NCBI GenBank assembly: GCA_000708835.1
Contig: DF237009.1
Coordinates: forward strand, 62,001 to 126,000
Length of the DNA: 64,000 nt
Reading direction: 5' to 3'
Origin: Klebsormidium nitens
Taxonomy: Eukaryota > Streptophyta > Klebsormidiophyceae > Klebsormidiales > Klebsormidiaceae
Shown: one piece after another, positions 34,850-44,975 of the stretch
Position numbering within the stretch: the first letter of the stretch is position 1
Layout: every line of letters starts with the position of its first letter
Notes under the pieces: generated by a model
Told to the model about the DNA's origin: nothing
Seen by the model: only the letters and a program-made list of their open reading frames with translations
Databases searched by the model: none
Program-made: the position numbers and the translations under genes

Positions 34850-37800
34850 ATGGATGTTCAAATGGAAAGGCTGAGAGCGGGGCTTGGGCCGCCAGCGCCG
34901 AAGTTTCCCTTTGGAAGCGCTTGGATCCCGAGCACGGCACCCATTCTAAGTGAAAATGTCGAAACGGTGCAGAGACGGGCCGGATCTGGAAGGTATGCTT
35001 TCTCTGAGGCGGAACCGGAAAGCCTACCGCGTGCATCAGCCGACTGAGTACTGCGTCTGGTTGCAGAAGTTGTCGACTGCCGTTACTCTGTTCTATTGCT
35101 TCCATGACTTGAAGGTTTGAACATTTCAACTTCGTCTTTGGTACTGGCCACTGTTTTGCACAACAGCTGAGCAGTTTAGGCTTCTCCGGGGGAGGAAACG
35201 TAGAACGATCTTCGCATCTGTCAGAGCCCTGAGTTCATCAGCTTTGCAAGCCTGCATTAGCAGAGAAATTTGAACTTCTGATGAGATAAGCTATGCTGGT
35301 TCAAGCTGGGGCAGTACCAACTAAAAAACCCTCAATATTGGCATCTTTCCATCCGTACCCGACTTCAAATAGCCTCCGGGCCAGGACAGAGTCTGTCTCA
35401 GGGTAGCTTCATCTCATTTCGGAATCAACACCTCTACTTGAAAGTGTAGTTGTCCAAGAAATATTCAACTTGAATTAGTTGCCTCCCAGGTCTGATGAGC
35501 TGCATCATCCTCATAACAAGTACAAACACGCTCGCTTCGAGGATTTTACCAACAAACGGGAGATTGGCAAAGGAAGGTGGGGATCTTACACAATCAACTC
35601 TTGCAAACTGGCATTCCTTCTGACTCCAGCACCCTGCAGTATGATTTTGCCTTCGTGACCCTTTGCATGCCTCAGAGCTGTATGAACCTCTAGACTCCTC
35701 CATTTTTCCCTTGTACTTCTCTGGCGTCGTATGCAGTCTGCGGTCACTTGGAACCTCATGGGTGAATGTTGCTCGATGATAATTCTATCTGAAAATTGGT
35801 AATATCACAAGCAGAAGCTTAATCCCCTGACTTTAGGTGTGCTTGCAAGACCGGCGCCAATTGTCGCACTTCTTTGGCACATACTGGCACTACTTCAAGC
35901 TTGAAGACAATTTGGCACGTGGAGACTACAAGACGACTCCTTGAGGCATTCAATCTTGAGAATATCTGACGCGCTCTAACCATTTGGATGGCGCATTTTG
36001 GCGTCGATTTGTAGGGAAAGTGATATTTCTGAGATTCCCCTCGTCTCACTCCGCTCATGTTGAGTGGCAGGAACACCGTGATCTACAGCGCTGTCTGCAC
36101 GCGAACAAACGAACGAGTCGCCATCAAGACGCACACCCGCAAGGCCCTCAGTGCCATCGACTTGCACCGCATCAAGCGCGAGTGCAAGCTGCTGAGAATG
36201 CTTCGGTGAGCCAACCGCGAAACGCGTGACTCTTTGAACTTTAGTGTTTTTTGCGCCGAATCGTGGCATAGATGACGCAAACAGTTTCAGGAAGAAGGTC
36301 GCTGAACTCCGCTTCTTGCACTTTGTTAAACCACGACGGTTTTCAGATTGACTTTGATGGATCTTTGATCAAACATTCAGACCAGGAAGGTTTATAGTGA
36401 TCCGCAAGATTGACAAGATCTCGAGTGCTGCAGTATCAAAGGTCACCCCTGAGCTTAGAGACGACCTGAAACCGCTGTTTCCAGTATACAAATCCTAAGC
36501 CAATGTCACAGACATGCGCGTTCCTTTCCATTCATAAAAGCACTAATAGCTTTCGTCTTCAAGGAGTCTGATTCTGTTCAAAAGCCGACAAACGTTTCTT
36601 CAGTCGAGAGCTTTTGATGCAAGGCTGGATGCTCAATTGACCAGACAAATGCACTTCAAATGATCATAAATGAGCTGAAGAGTGCCTCCCAAACGATCTC
36701 AAACAGCCAATCACGTGTGATAACTTGAGACTGAACCAATTTTATAACCCGCTCCGCAGCCACGAACACATCATCAAGTGGCTCGGGATCTTCGAAGACG
36801 CAGACTGCATCTACCTGGTTCAAGAGCATGCCCCTGGGGGCGACCTCTTCGAGCATCTCAAAAAATGGGGCGGACGGATGCCGGAGAAGTGGGTCATCAC
36901 TCAGGTGCTCATTCCCCTCATGAAGGCTATGCGGGAGATGCACAACAAGGGAGTGGTCCACAGGTAAGGGGCCCCTTCGCCGCTAATTAGACGCCTGCTT
37001 CGAGTTGTTGATGTGTTGATCATTTGATTGGTTGATTACTTGTTGATTATTTGCTGATTGATCACTTTTTGATCAGTTGCTGAATGGAATGGTTGACTGT
37101 TCGTATAGTAAATTGGTTGCCTGATCAGATTTGTTGCACCCTGCTCCACGTTTTAAGAGTGCATTTCTATCGTTGCTTTTGACCTTAAGCACCGCCGGTT
37201 CTTCCGTCCTCTCCGCTACTATCACCGCGTTTCGTTCTGCCCTCAGTCATGTTCGCACGTTCGATTGATGGACCCTGTGAGACTGGTCGTCCCCCCCCAT
37301 ACGGTTTCAACCTAAGTTTCTTTCTTCTTCCTTCCTCTCCGTTGCAATCGCCGTCGCCATCGCCTCTCCGCTCCGCACCATGGATCCGCCGGATCAATCC
37401 GTAACGCGTTCCGCTTCCGCTGTTGCAGGGACATCAAGCCGGAGAACATCCTGGTCGCCGCGGACGAGACGATCAAGCTGTGCGACTTCGGGCTCGCGAT
37501 CAACGCGCGCGCAGAGCGTCCCGCGTCGCGCCTGGGGACGCTGCAATACATGGCCCCCGAAGTGGTCAAGCGGCCGTTCCAACGGCCAAAGGACATGAGT
37601 AAAGTCGAGGCATACGATGAGAAGGTGGACATGTGGTAAGGGGCGGTTCAAGGGCGTTTACGTTGATATTTGGCCAGATTTGGGCATAGAATCATTTGCT
37701 TAGGCCTCTTTCACTCTGGGCTATTCGACTCTTTCTGTGGAGAACTTGTCTTTCTGGACCATTCAAACGGGATAGGATGTGGGCAAAGTCGAGGCGTACG

Positions 37801-40201
37801 GCGAGAAGGAGGACTTGCAAAGCACTTAGCGCCGTCTTAATTTGGCTTCTGACAAGTCCACTGCAGAGAAGATAGCCTCCTTGTTTCTTGCGCACCTTAT
37901 CAATTCTCCTTTGTCACCATTAAATGTCCTTCCTAGTTTGCGATGGCAAGCTTTCCCTATGCGAGCTTATGCATGGAAGGGGGTACGTTTCCCGTACAGG
38001 GCGTGCGGAGTGCTGGTGTACGAGCTCATCGTGGGCTATCCACCGTTCGATGGGGACGACGACGACATCGTAACGGCGGACATCATGCACCGGGATGTCA
38101 AAGAGATGCCCGACTGTCTGTCCCCGGAATGCAGAAACCTGGTGCTAGGGGTGGGTCCACACATCTTCCCTTTACAAAGCACTCCCTCTTGGAATCAGTC
38201 TTCGTCACTGCTCGTGTTGATAGCTGATCAGCCCGACGCTCGATTAGTCCAGTTGCAGCAGATTGACCAATCTGGACGATCCAAAAGCGAGAACTGCAGG
38301 TCTCGCTTACGAGCCTCAACAACATTGCGTTCTTGGTCAATTCTATCTCTAAGCATGTAATGTTTCAAAACTTCTGGTCAGGTTGGAGTAGAAACTATCA
38401 TCGCAGATTGTGCGTCAAACCCTACACCCGGCAATGAAAGTCATCGCTTCTTCTGAGAGGCCTCGCAGTTGTGCGGTATGTTGCCTATGCTTCGTATTGC
38501 CGGTTCTCTCAAAACTGGCCGCTTGACTCAACGGACGACCCGGAAAAGTTGACATTCTCGCCAGCAGCGAGGAGTGATTCAATTCGCTAGTGGCAAACAA
38601 ACTTTTGTCCCGACTGCTCTCATCCATGCCAAAGTATTCACCTGACTGACGTTCCTCTTCACGATTCGCTTGCAGTTGCTCCAGAAGCGCCCCTCCGACC
38701 GCCTCAGCCTCGATCAGCTGTGGCAGCACCCGCTCGTCCTCCGCCACTCCAAACCCGAGGACCTCAAACCCGCGCGGAGCGCCCGCGTCGCGTCGTCGAA
38801 GCCGCGGCCGGGGCCCGACCGCGCGGTCGACCGCAGCCGCATCTCTGACGCGGATTCCTCGAAAACCCTCAACTCACCTCCGAGCGTGCTCCAAGCCGCG
38901 CGCGCCAGCGCCGACGAAATTGCGCAGCCGCCGCAGCCGCCCTTTGAAGACCCGAATCCGCCGGCCGCGGTCGCGGCCGCGCCCGGGGTGACCGACCTCA
39001 TGGCCCGGTTGACGCTCTCCTTGAAAACGCACCTGCACGCCAGCCTGACGCAAGATGCGCAGATGAGTGAGGCCGCACCGGAAACGGCGGCCGCGGANNN
39101 NNNNNNNNNNNNNNNNNNNNNNNNNNNNNNNNNNNNNNNNNNNNNNNNNNNNNNNNNNNNNNNNNNNNNNNNNNNNNNNNNNNNNNNNNNNNNNNNNNNN
39201 NNNNNNNNNNNNNNNNNNNNNNNNNNNNNNNNNNNNNNNNNNNNNNNNNNNNNNNNNNNNNNNNNNNNNNNNNNNNNNNNNNNNNNNNNNNNNNNNNNNN
39301 NNNNNNNNNNNNNNNNNNNNNNNNNNNNNNNNNNNNNNNNNNNNNNNNNNNNNNNNNNNNNNNNNNNNNNNNNNNNNNNNNNNNNNNNNNNNNNNNNNNN
39401 NNTGCACCCACGACGCAAGATGCGCAGATGAGTGAGGCCGCACCGGAAACGGCGGCCGCGGAAGCGGCCGCCGAACCCCCTTCCCCGGTCACTTCCCCCG
39501 ATATCATTTCTCGTTCTCCGGGAAATACGGCGACCAACCTCCAGGCGTGGCAGTTCCTCCGGTCGATCTCGACCCAACCGGGGGGTTCGGGGACCACGCA
39601 GGCGCGCCGGCCCCAGGTGCACGCCCCGGGGACTTCCTGGGCGTGGCTCCGAGAGCCGGCCCGGAAGGCCGCGCCCCGAGCGGAACCGGACTGCCCCCGG
39701 ACGTGGTACATGTACCGGATCCTGCCCGGGGGGCGGCGCAAGAGCCACCAAGCGGTCCGCATAAGAAGCCGCAGCTGGGGGCAACGGGAACGGCCGAGAA
39801 AGGGGGGGCGGCGCGCGCTGGCATACGGACGGGGGTTGGTCAGCTCGTCGGCGGTGCTCGACCGGCGGAACACGAGTTGGAGCGGAACGGAGAGCGATCC
39901 GGAGACTTCCGTTTCGCCCGTTGGAAAGCGGCCGGAGCGGCGAGGGGACTCGCCGGACAGAGGCGGGCCGGTAGAAGAAGCGGTCGGTTGCGGCGACCGG
40001 GATGGGATCACAATCGCCGGATTGAGATTGTCGGCGGAACGTGACGACGGTTTGGCTGAGGCGCGCGCGGACGCTTTGAAGGATGCGCGCGCGGACGGCA
40101 CGGGGGAGGAGACGATGGAGGTGGAAGAGGAGCAGACGGCGCCAGGGCTGCCGAGCCCCGGGTTCTTGAGGCCGTTCCAAACTTGGTTCAATTTCTTCTG
40201 A
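34850..40201 (+). CDS. Ser/Thr protein kinase with long disordered C-terminal tail
   Basis: Exons: 34850-34992, 36065-36205, 36760-36963, 37429-37635, 38000-38150, 38676-40201 (last one broken by N at 39098-39402). Joins are in phase up to the gap. Kinase landmarks: glycine loop GSGRNTVIY formed exactly across the exon 1/2 junction, VAIK with Lys69, a helix-C Glu near 87, HRDIKPEN with Asp164, DFG at 182-184, GTLQYMAPE at 199-207, and the DMWACGVLVYELIVGYPPF helix-F region. The domain ends near residue 305. The tail is Ala/Pro/Arg-rich and ends in TWFNFF. The subfamily is uncertain; the lobe resembles Aurora/CAMK-type kinases. Exon 1 is inferred from frame and loop completion; an in-frame ATG at 36057 is an alternative start but would truncate the glycine loop. 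Merging the duplicated gap flanks would give about 668 aa. Confidence 0.85.
37005..37085 (+). repeat. low-complexity TTGATT-rich tract in kinase intron 3
   Basis: Degenerate short repeats of the type TTGATTA/TTGATCA run for about 80 bp after the exon 3 donor. No regulatory role can be read from the sequence. Confidence 0.6.
37758..37815 (+). repeat. echo of kinase exon 4 end
   Basis: A diverged copy of the last about 60 bp of exon 4 (true end 37635), with shared core CAAAGTCGAGGC and the frame for KVEAYGEKED. The donor GT is lost. It lies downstream of the exon, matching the donor-side rule seen in CEP290. Confidence 0.75.
39048..39462. other. assembly gap (305 N) flanked by identical 50-bp direct repeats
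   Basis: N fills 39098-39402. The 50 bp before it (39048-39097) are identical to 39413-39462 just after it, both encoding TQDAQMSEAAPETAAA. The repeat offset, 365 bp, is not a multiple of three, but removing one copy plus the N restores a single open frame through the kinase tail to the stop at 40199-40201. This points to two contig ends that overlap rather than to missing sequence. A real tandem repeat is the alternative. Confidence 0.8.
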
Positions 40202-41726
40202 CGGACGGAACACTTGTAACGAATGCCCGTAACGGAATATCTGCAACGGGACGAGAAAATTGTAAATATGTACAGCCGGCGCTGCTTGGGGAGCAGCACG
40301 GAGAGCAGGAGTAGGCTTAGCTGTGTGAGACGTAGGGAATCGGTACAAGCACGCATAGGAAGAGCGCTAGGGGCGGCTCAACAGCCGTGAAAATATAACG
40401 TGTTGCATACTCTGCGCCGGCGCTCGGTGCGGCAGCCATTGCTGGGCTTAGGGATGATAAATGGCTGGTATTCCAAAGGGAGGAATACCAAGCTTCGACG
40501 GTGACGAGGTGTCTAGGATCGAATTAGACGGATGAGTTATATACGACGGGACCACATTGATATACAGACATGCCTGACAGAACGAGCGCATTCAGGACGG
40601 AAAATGACCGTTATTGCACCGCCCCGCCGGGTATCCGATTGGTTCCGGGTTCTTTGGTGTACCGTGGTGCTTTCTAGCTATTTAAGACTACACTTGAGCC
40701 AGATCGCAGCATTACGAGGTCAAGGCCCAATCGACAAAGTTAGCATGCACCCCGCCACATAATGAATGCTTGCAGAAGTTGCAACGCATCCATGGCTTCT
40801 CAAACTCGCTTCCGTGAGCTTGAAAACAATCAACCCTGGATCATTATTTCATGGCTTGCTTCAAGTTGCTCGAAGGCGATTACAGATGTTTTTGCGTGTA
40901 TACATCGTGATCGGCGGCCTTGATTCCCTTCTATTAAAAAAGGTTGAACCAGTCAGCATCTGGCCGACTTGCCGCGCCTGTCTTGCCCTCACAAATCGTG
41001 CAGCCGCGCCAGCTGGCTTGGCCACTGACTCATGCCGGCGCAGCTGCTGCCCCGCTGCAGTGCCGCAGTATTTATGCAGTGACGCTTTGCAGCCTTTGAT
41101 TGTCCATCAGGATATACTTACCATGACACGAGTATATGTCCAATGGTCATGCTTGTTCTCAAGCTAGCTATGCTTGTGCTCGAGTCCGAGTCACGGATAC
41201 CCGCGTCGTGCTCGATATATTGGTCATAGTCTGCGCACGTTGCATGGATGGTTGATGTTACAGATCGACCTGTATATCAGGTTTCTCAGTTGATATCAGT
41301 GGTCGATCATTGCATCGTTAAGAATCTGTGTATGTGACGCGAATAGGCCCGCAAGTTAGCAAAGGTATGGGTTCGGGGTTCTGATCGTTCAATCGTCGAA
41401 AGGGCGCCACGTAAGCTAGTGTAAATTCAGCACAATTACCTTCAAGTGTGTAATTGTATATCCAGGCGGCCTGCCCTACATTCCCCACACACACAAGAAA
41501 TCAACGGATGCAATGTGCTTCCAGGGGCGCTTCAAATTCACGTACTTGATCTATCTACCATGCATCATTCCAGATCCAGAATGGCAAGCTGAATTGCAAA
41601 AGAGAACGACAGATCGTAGATCAAAACACCGGCGACCCTTCGACAACAACGGATTGTCTATCGGGCTCACTCAACCAGTGACCATGTCGAATGCAGGCAC
41701 ATGCCATGGCAAATGCCTCGAGCGAA
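40202..41726. other. intergenic between convergent genes
   Basis: 1.5 kb between the ends of the kinase and the DNL zinc-finger gene. It should hold both 3' untranslated regions. TGTAA-type strings occur soon after the kinase stop (about 40215 and 40260), which may act in polyadenylation in green algae (inference). Nothing else is recognisable. Confidence 0.5.
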
Positions 41727-44522
41727 TTAAGTCCCGTCCTTGCTACCACTTTCCACTGCTTTTTTACTCCAACCTTCCAAATCTTCCGCTGTGAACTCGT
41801 AATCGCCTTCCGCGCCTTTCCGAACGTGGTCCCCGCGCTCCGCTAAGAACGTCTCTACGCTCCCCGGCTTTCCGAACCATCCCAGGTTGTCTGCCATGAG
41901 ATGCAGGTTCTGACAGCCTGGGCACCGCACCAGAACGACGCCTTTGGTGTACGAAGCTTTGCTCATCGTTTTGAAGCTCCGGGTTTGACACACCTGCACG
42001 AAGGACGCGTTCGCAACCGGAGTCAATCGCTTGGCTCCAACGCAGTCAGCGACTGCTCTTTCTCCAAAAACAAAGTGCGTGCCAAGCCAAGCGGAAGGCA
42101 TAATGATGTACGGAGTTCTGACCCCCTGGTACGGGGTTCAGTCCGCCGTGGCTGACCGACCCAGTGCGTGGGATGAACAAGCACTCTTCTGAAAGTCCAA
42201 AAACCGAGACACTGGATCCTTGCAGATTTCGAAGATGTGGCAAGCGGACAAGGTAGCCAAAGTCGTCAGATCCGCACCTCTTTTATCAAGATTGATGCAG
42301 TTTCGGTTGGTCGGCTGGAAAACAAAAAGTAAGCGGAAAGGAGGAGTGCAGGACACTGGGCCTACGTTCAAAAGATCGGGAACGCAACAATTGGCAGTGC
42401 TTACATTGCACGTAAACAGCATGGCCATGTCATGCGTGGCTGGCCGGCTGCTGCCCGTCTCTACCGCCGCTTTCGATCCTCCCCCCGATCCTGAAGGGCC
42501 CGGGAGCTCCTCTTCTTCCCCGTCCGCTTTCAAAGCAGCTCCTGACGCGTCCCCTCGCGCATCTTCGTTTGGCGCCTCGGATGCTGCGCCATGAAAGTAG
42601 TGGCGCCGCAGGTTTTGGGCAAACGTCCTCTCAGTCAGGTCCTGGGGGCCGCCTGCAGAGAGGTTTCGGTTCTGGTTAAGAGCAGTTTGAGTCGGTAATT
42701 ATATTTTTGGTGCTGGTCAAGGGCAAGTTGAGTAGGTAATCCAGCTTTATGTGCTGGTTAAGGGCAGGGTTAAGTCGGTGATCCAATTTTTGGTGTTGGT
42801 CAAGGGAAGGTTGAGCCAGTAATCCAGTTTCTAGTGTTGGTTAAGGGCAGGTTACGTTAGGAACTACATAATAACGAATTTGAGAAGGTTCCGATTGAAC
42901 TTGGTGCATCACTTGAGATGGCGGTCGACCAAAAAGATAGGTGTGCCCCTCTTGATGCTCACCCCCAAGAACTTTAATGTCAAGAAGCATTGCTATGCAT
43001 TGACGCTTAGGGGCGACATTGCGCCAGAGAGTAGTTTGATTGGCGGACGAGATGCTAACCTCCTTGCTGACTATTCCTGATTGAACTCACTTGTTTCCAG
43101 TGAGTAGTGTGCTGAATCTTACCAAAAGACCTAAGAATTAACCACTTGGTTTACCTCTTTCTCAACAATCATTGAAGCCACTCGCTAGAATCACAACTTT
43201 GCTAGAGCCACAGGCTCATAAATGCGGCCAGCCTAGATATACTCAGCCACAGTATCAACCAAAGAATCAGGTCAGGAAGAGTCGAGTGCCAATCAGCGCG
43301 TTCGAAGTGGAAGTCTCTTACTCCAAAAGCACGGCACCATGGCCGATCGTATCGACAGAGGAAACAGAGAGGTGTCTTGACTGATATGGCAAAAGGGAAA
43401 GAGGGAGTCTGGCAAGTGGAAAAGACTGTGGACTTAGGCTTCGAAAGACAATTTCCGGCGCCATTGGGTGGCAAGACTTTGCCCTTTTACTTCCTCAATC
43501 CCGGTATAGACTGGTAATCTGAACTGAAAGATTGCGCCCTTTCGCATAACCGCGTGCTTCAGAGACTGCAGTCATCATGCACAAACTTGATGGAACTGGA
43601 ACGATCGAAAAACCTACTTTACCACCAAGCAGGATCATAACACTGGATAGGGGCTAACCGGTTCGACAATTTAAGCTCTTCCTTACGTGACATCTGAGAA
43701 AAAACCAGACAGGACACTCTTGATGAAGAGAGCTAGTGCTTGGAAGCAACAGACGAAGCAAAAAGTTGCTCTAGGATCTTCTCTGTTCAGTATTCTTGAA
43801 AAGCAGGAATTCAAGCTGCAGGACATGTGACCCTTCAAGATGCCTGTGACGATCTTCAACTGGCCAAGACCTCTTTTCCTTGAAGCCCCTGGGCTATTAT
43901 GCCCTCCAAGAGCAGGGAACTGAAAAGAACTCAGGTCTAGCCTGGGCGCCAAAGACCTCGACTCAGGACATCAAAGAGAGCCACCACTCTGCCAGATTGA
44001 GTAAACCGAAAGCATCAAGCATGCGATGGGTGTGGAGAACTGGGCGATAGTGAACACCCGGTAAGCCATCATTATATGTGCAGCCAAATATTGCGCGTCT
44101 TAAGCCCAGCCCCAAGAAACTTTGAACTCTTCTCAATCAGAAAGTCAAACAACGACAGGATTGCCCTTAGTCAAATGCGTGGAATCCCATGTCTCATCAC
44201 TTTCGACTGGCTCAAACAAACAGCATTCCTTTTCAAAATGGTGGCATGACACCCTGTTGCCCGCTTCAAAAGCAACAATTTTCCTGCCACCTTTATACAC
44301 TGGAAAGCACTTTAACAGAACTTTGATCAGAAGACCCAGGATTGATGTTGCACATGGCCCACCTAATCGAAGTCCACTGATGGAATCTAGGTTGTGCTCA
44401 GCCGCAGGCTTAGAAGCTTGCTTCGCCGCTTCTCTTTCCAGTACGACCGCCAGCCCCCGTCTTCCCGGCGCCATGCCCTTCATTATGCCCAATGCTCTGG
44501 ATGCTGCTAGGCGCAAGGCCAT
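41727..44522 (-). CDS. DNL-type zinc-finger protein (Zim17/Tim15/HEP1 family)
   Basis: Exons: 44522-44363, 42652-42405, 41993-41727; phases agree and give 224 aa. The C-terminal domain carries two zinc-binding pairs, CNVC (135-138, split across the last splice junction) and CPGC (160-163), followed by the family signature HLMADNLGWF with DNL at 171-173. Family members are co-chaperones that keep organellar Hsp70 soluble and active. The N-terminus (MALRLAASRALGIMKGM, then Arg-rich) looks like an organelle transit peptide; plants have mitochondrial and plastid versions, and I cannot tell which this is. The middle is acidic and low-complexity. The ATG at 44522 was chosen because it opens the basic presequence and its exon joins in phase. 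Confidence 0.9.
42668..42858. repeat. 41-bp tandem repeat, about five copies, in DNL-gene intron 1
   Basis: Units around TGCTGGTTAAGGGCAG start near 42671, 42712, 42752, 42794 and 42835. The array begins right beside the acceptor of exon 2, on its intron side. It is a diverged minisatellite and does not resemble the exon. Confidence 0.8.
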
Positions 44523-44975
44523 GCAGGTTTCCTCACGAAGAGACAACACGAGCAATGCTGCCAAAGACGACCACCCAACGTCTATTTTACCAGGTCAAAT
44601 AACTTATTAAAGATCACAATCTTGCCAAGTTGGAAGTCGCACAGCTTTTCCTTCACTGCAAGGGAAACTTTGCCGGAAGCGGTGTGAATCTGCGCTTCAA
44701 GGGAAGGTTCGTTACCCTACATGTGGCCCGTCGGAACCTTACAAAGCGTCGATCCACATCTATTGGTTGTTTCGCACCGTCCATCATCATCTTTCTTATT
44801 AGGTAGATGCGTTTTCACACTATCGGTTTTGCTCAAGGTGGAGTTATGCAGGCACTAGCCTTCATCAGGCCTACAGGAAGAAAGTCGGTGGTCCTCCAGC
44901 TCGTTCCCCTAGACAGCCAAGGGCAAAGCGCCCACCCCTCCTACCATCTGGTGCGTCTTTGTTCCGCTGCTGTTC
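44523..44975. promoter_or_regulatory. short divergent promoter region, DNL zinc finger / Bre1
   Basis: Only 453 bp separate the two start codons, which point apart, so a shared or bidirectional promoter is likely. No element could be named with confidence. Confidence 0.5.

Noticed and set aside
36057-36064. In-frame ATG just before kinase exon 2 as the true start
   Set aside because: Possible, but using it would lose the first glycine of the ATP loop; splicing from 34992 to 36065 completes GSGRNTVIY in phase.
38714-40356. Minus-strand open frames across the N gap
   Set aside because: They include the unknown bases and mirror the kinase tail; not evidence of a gene.
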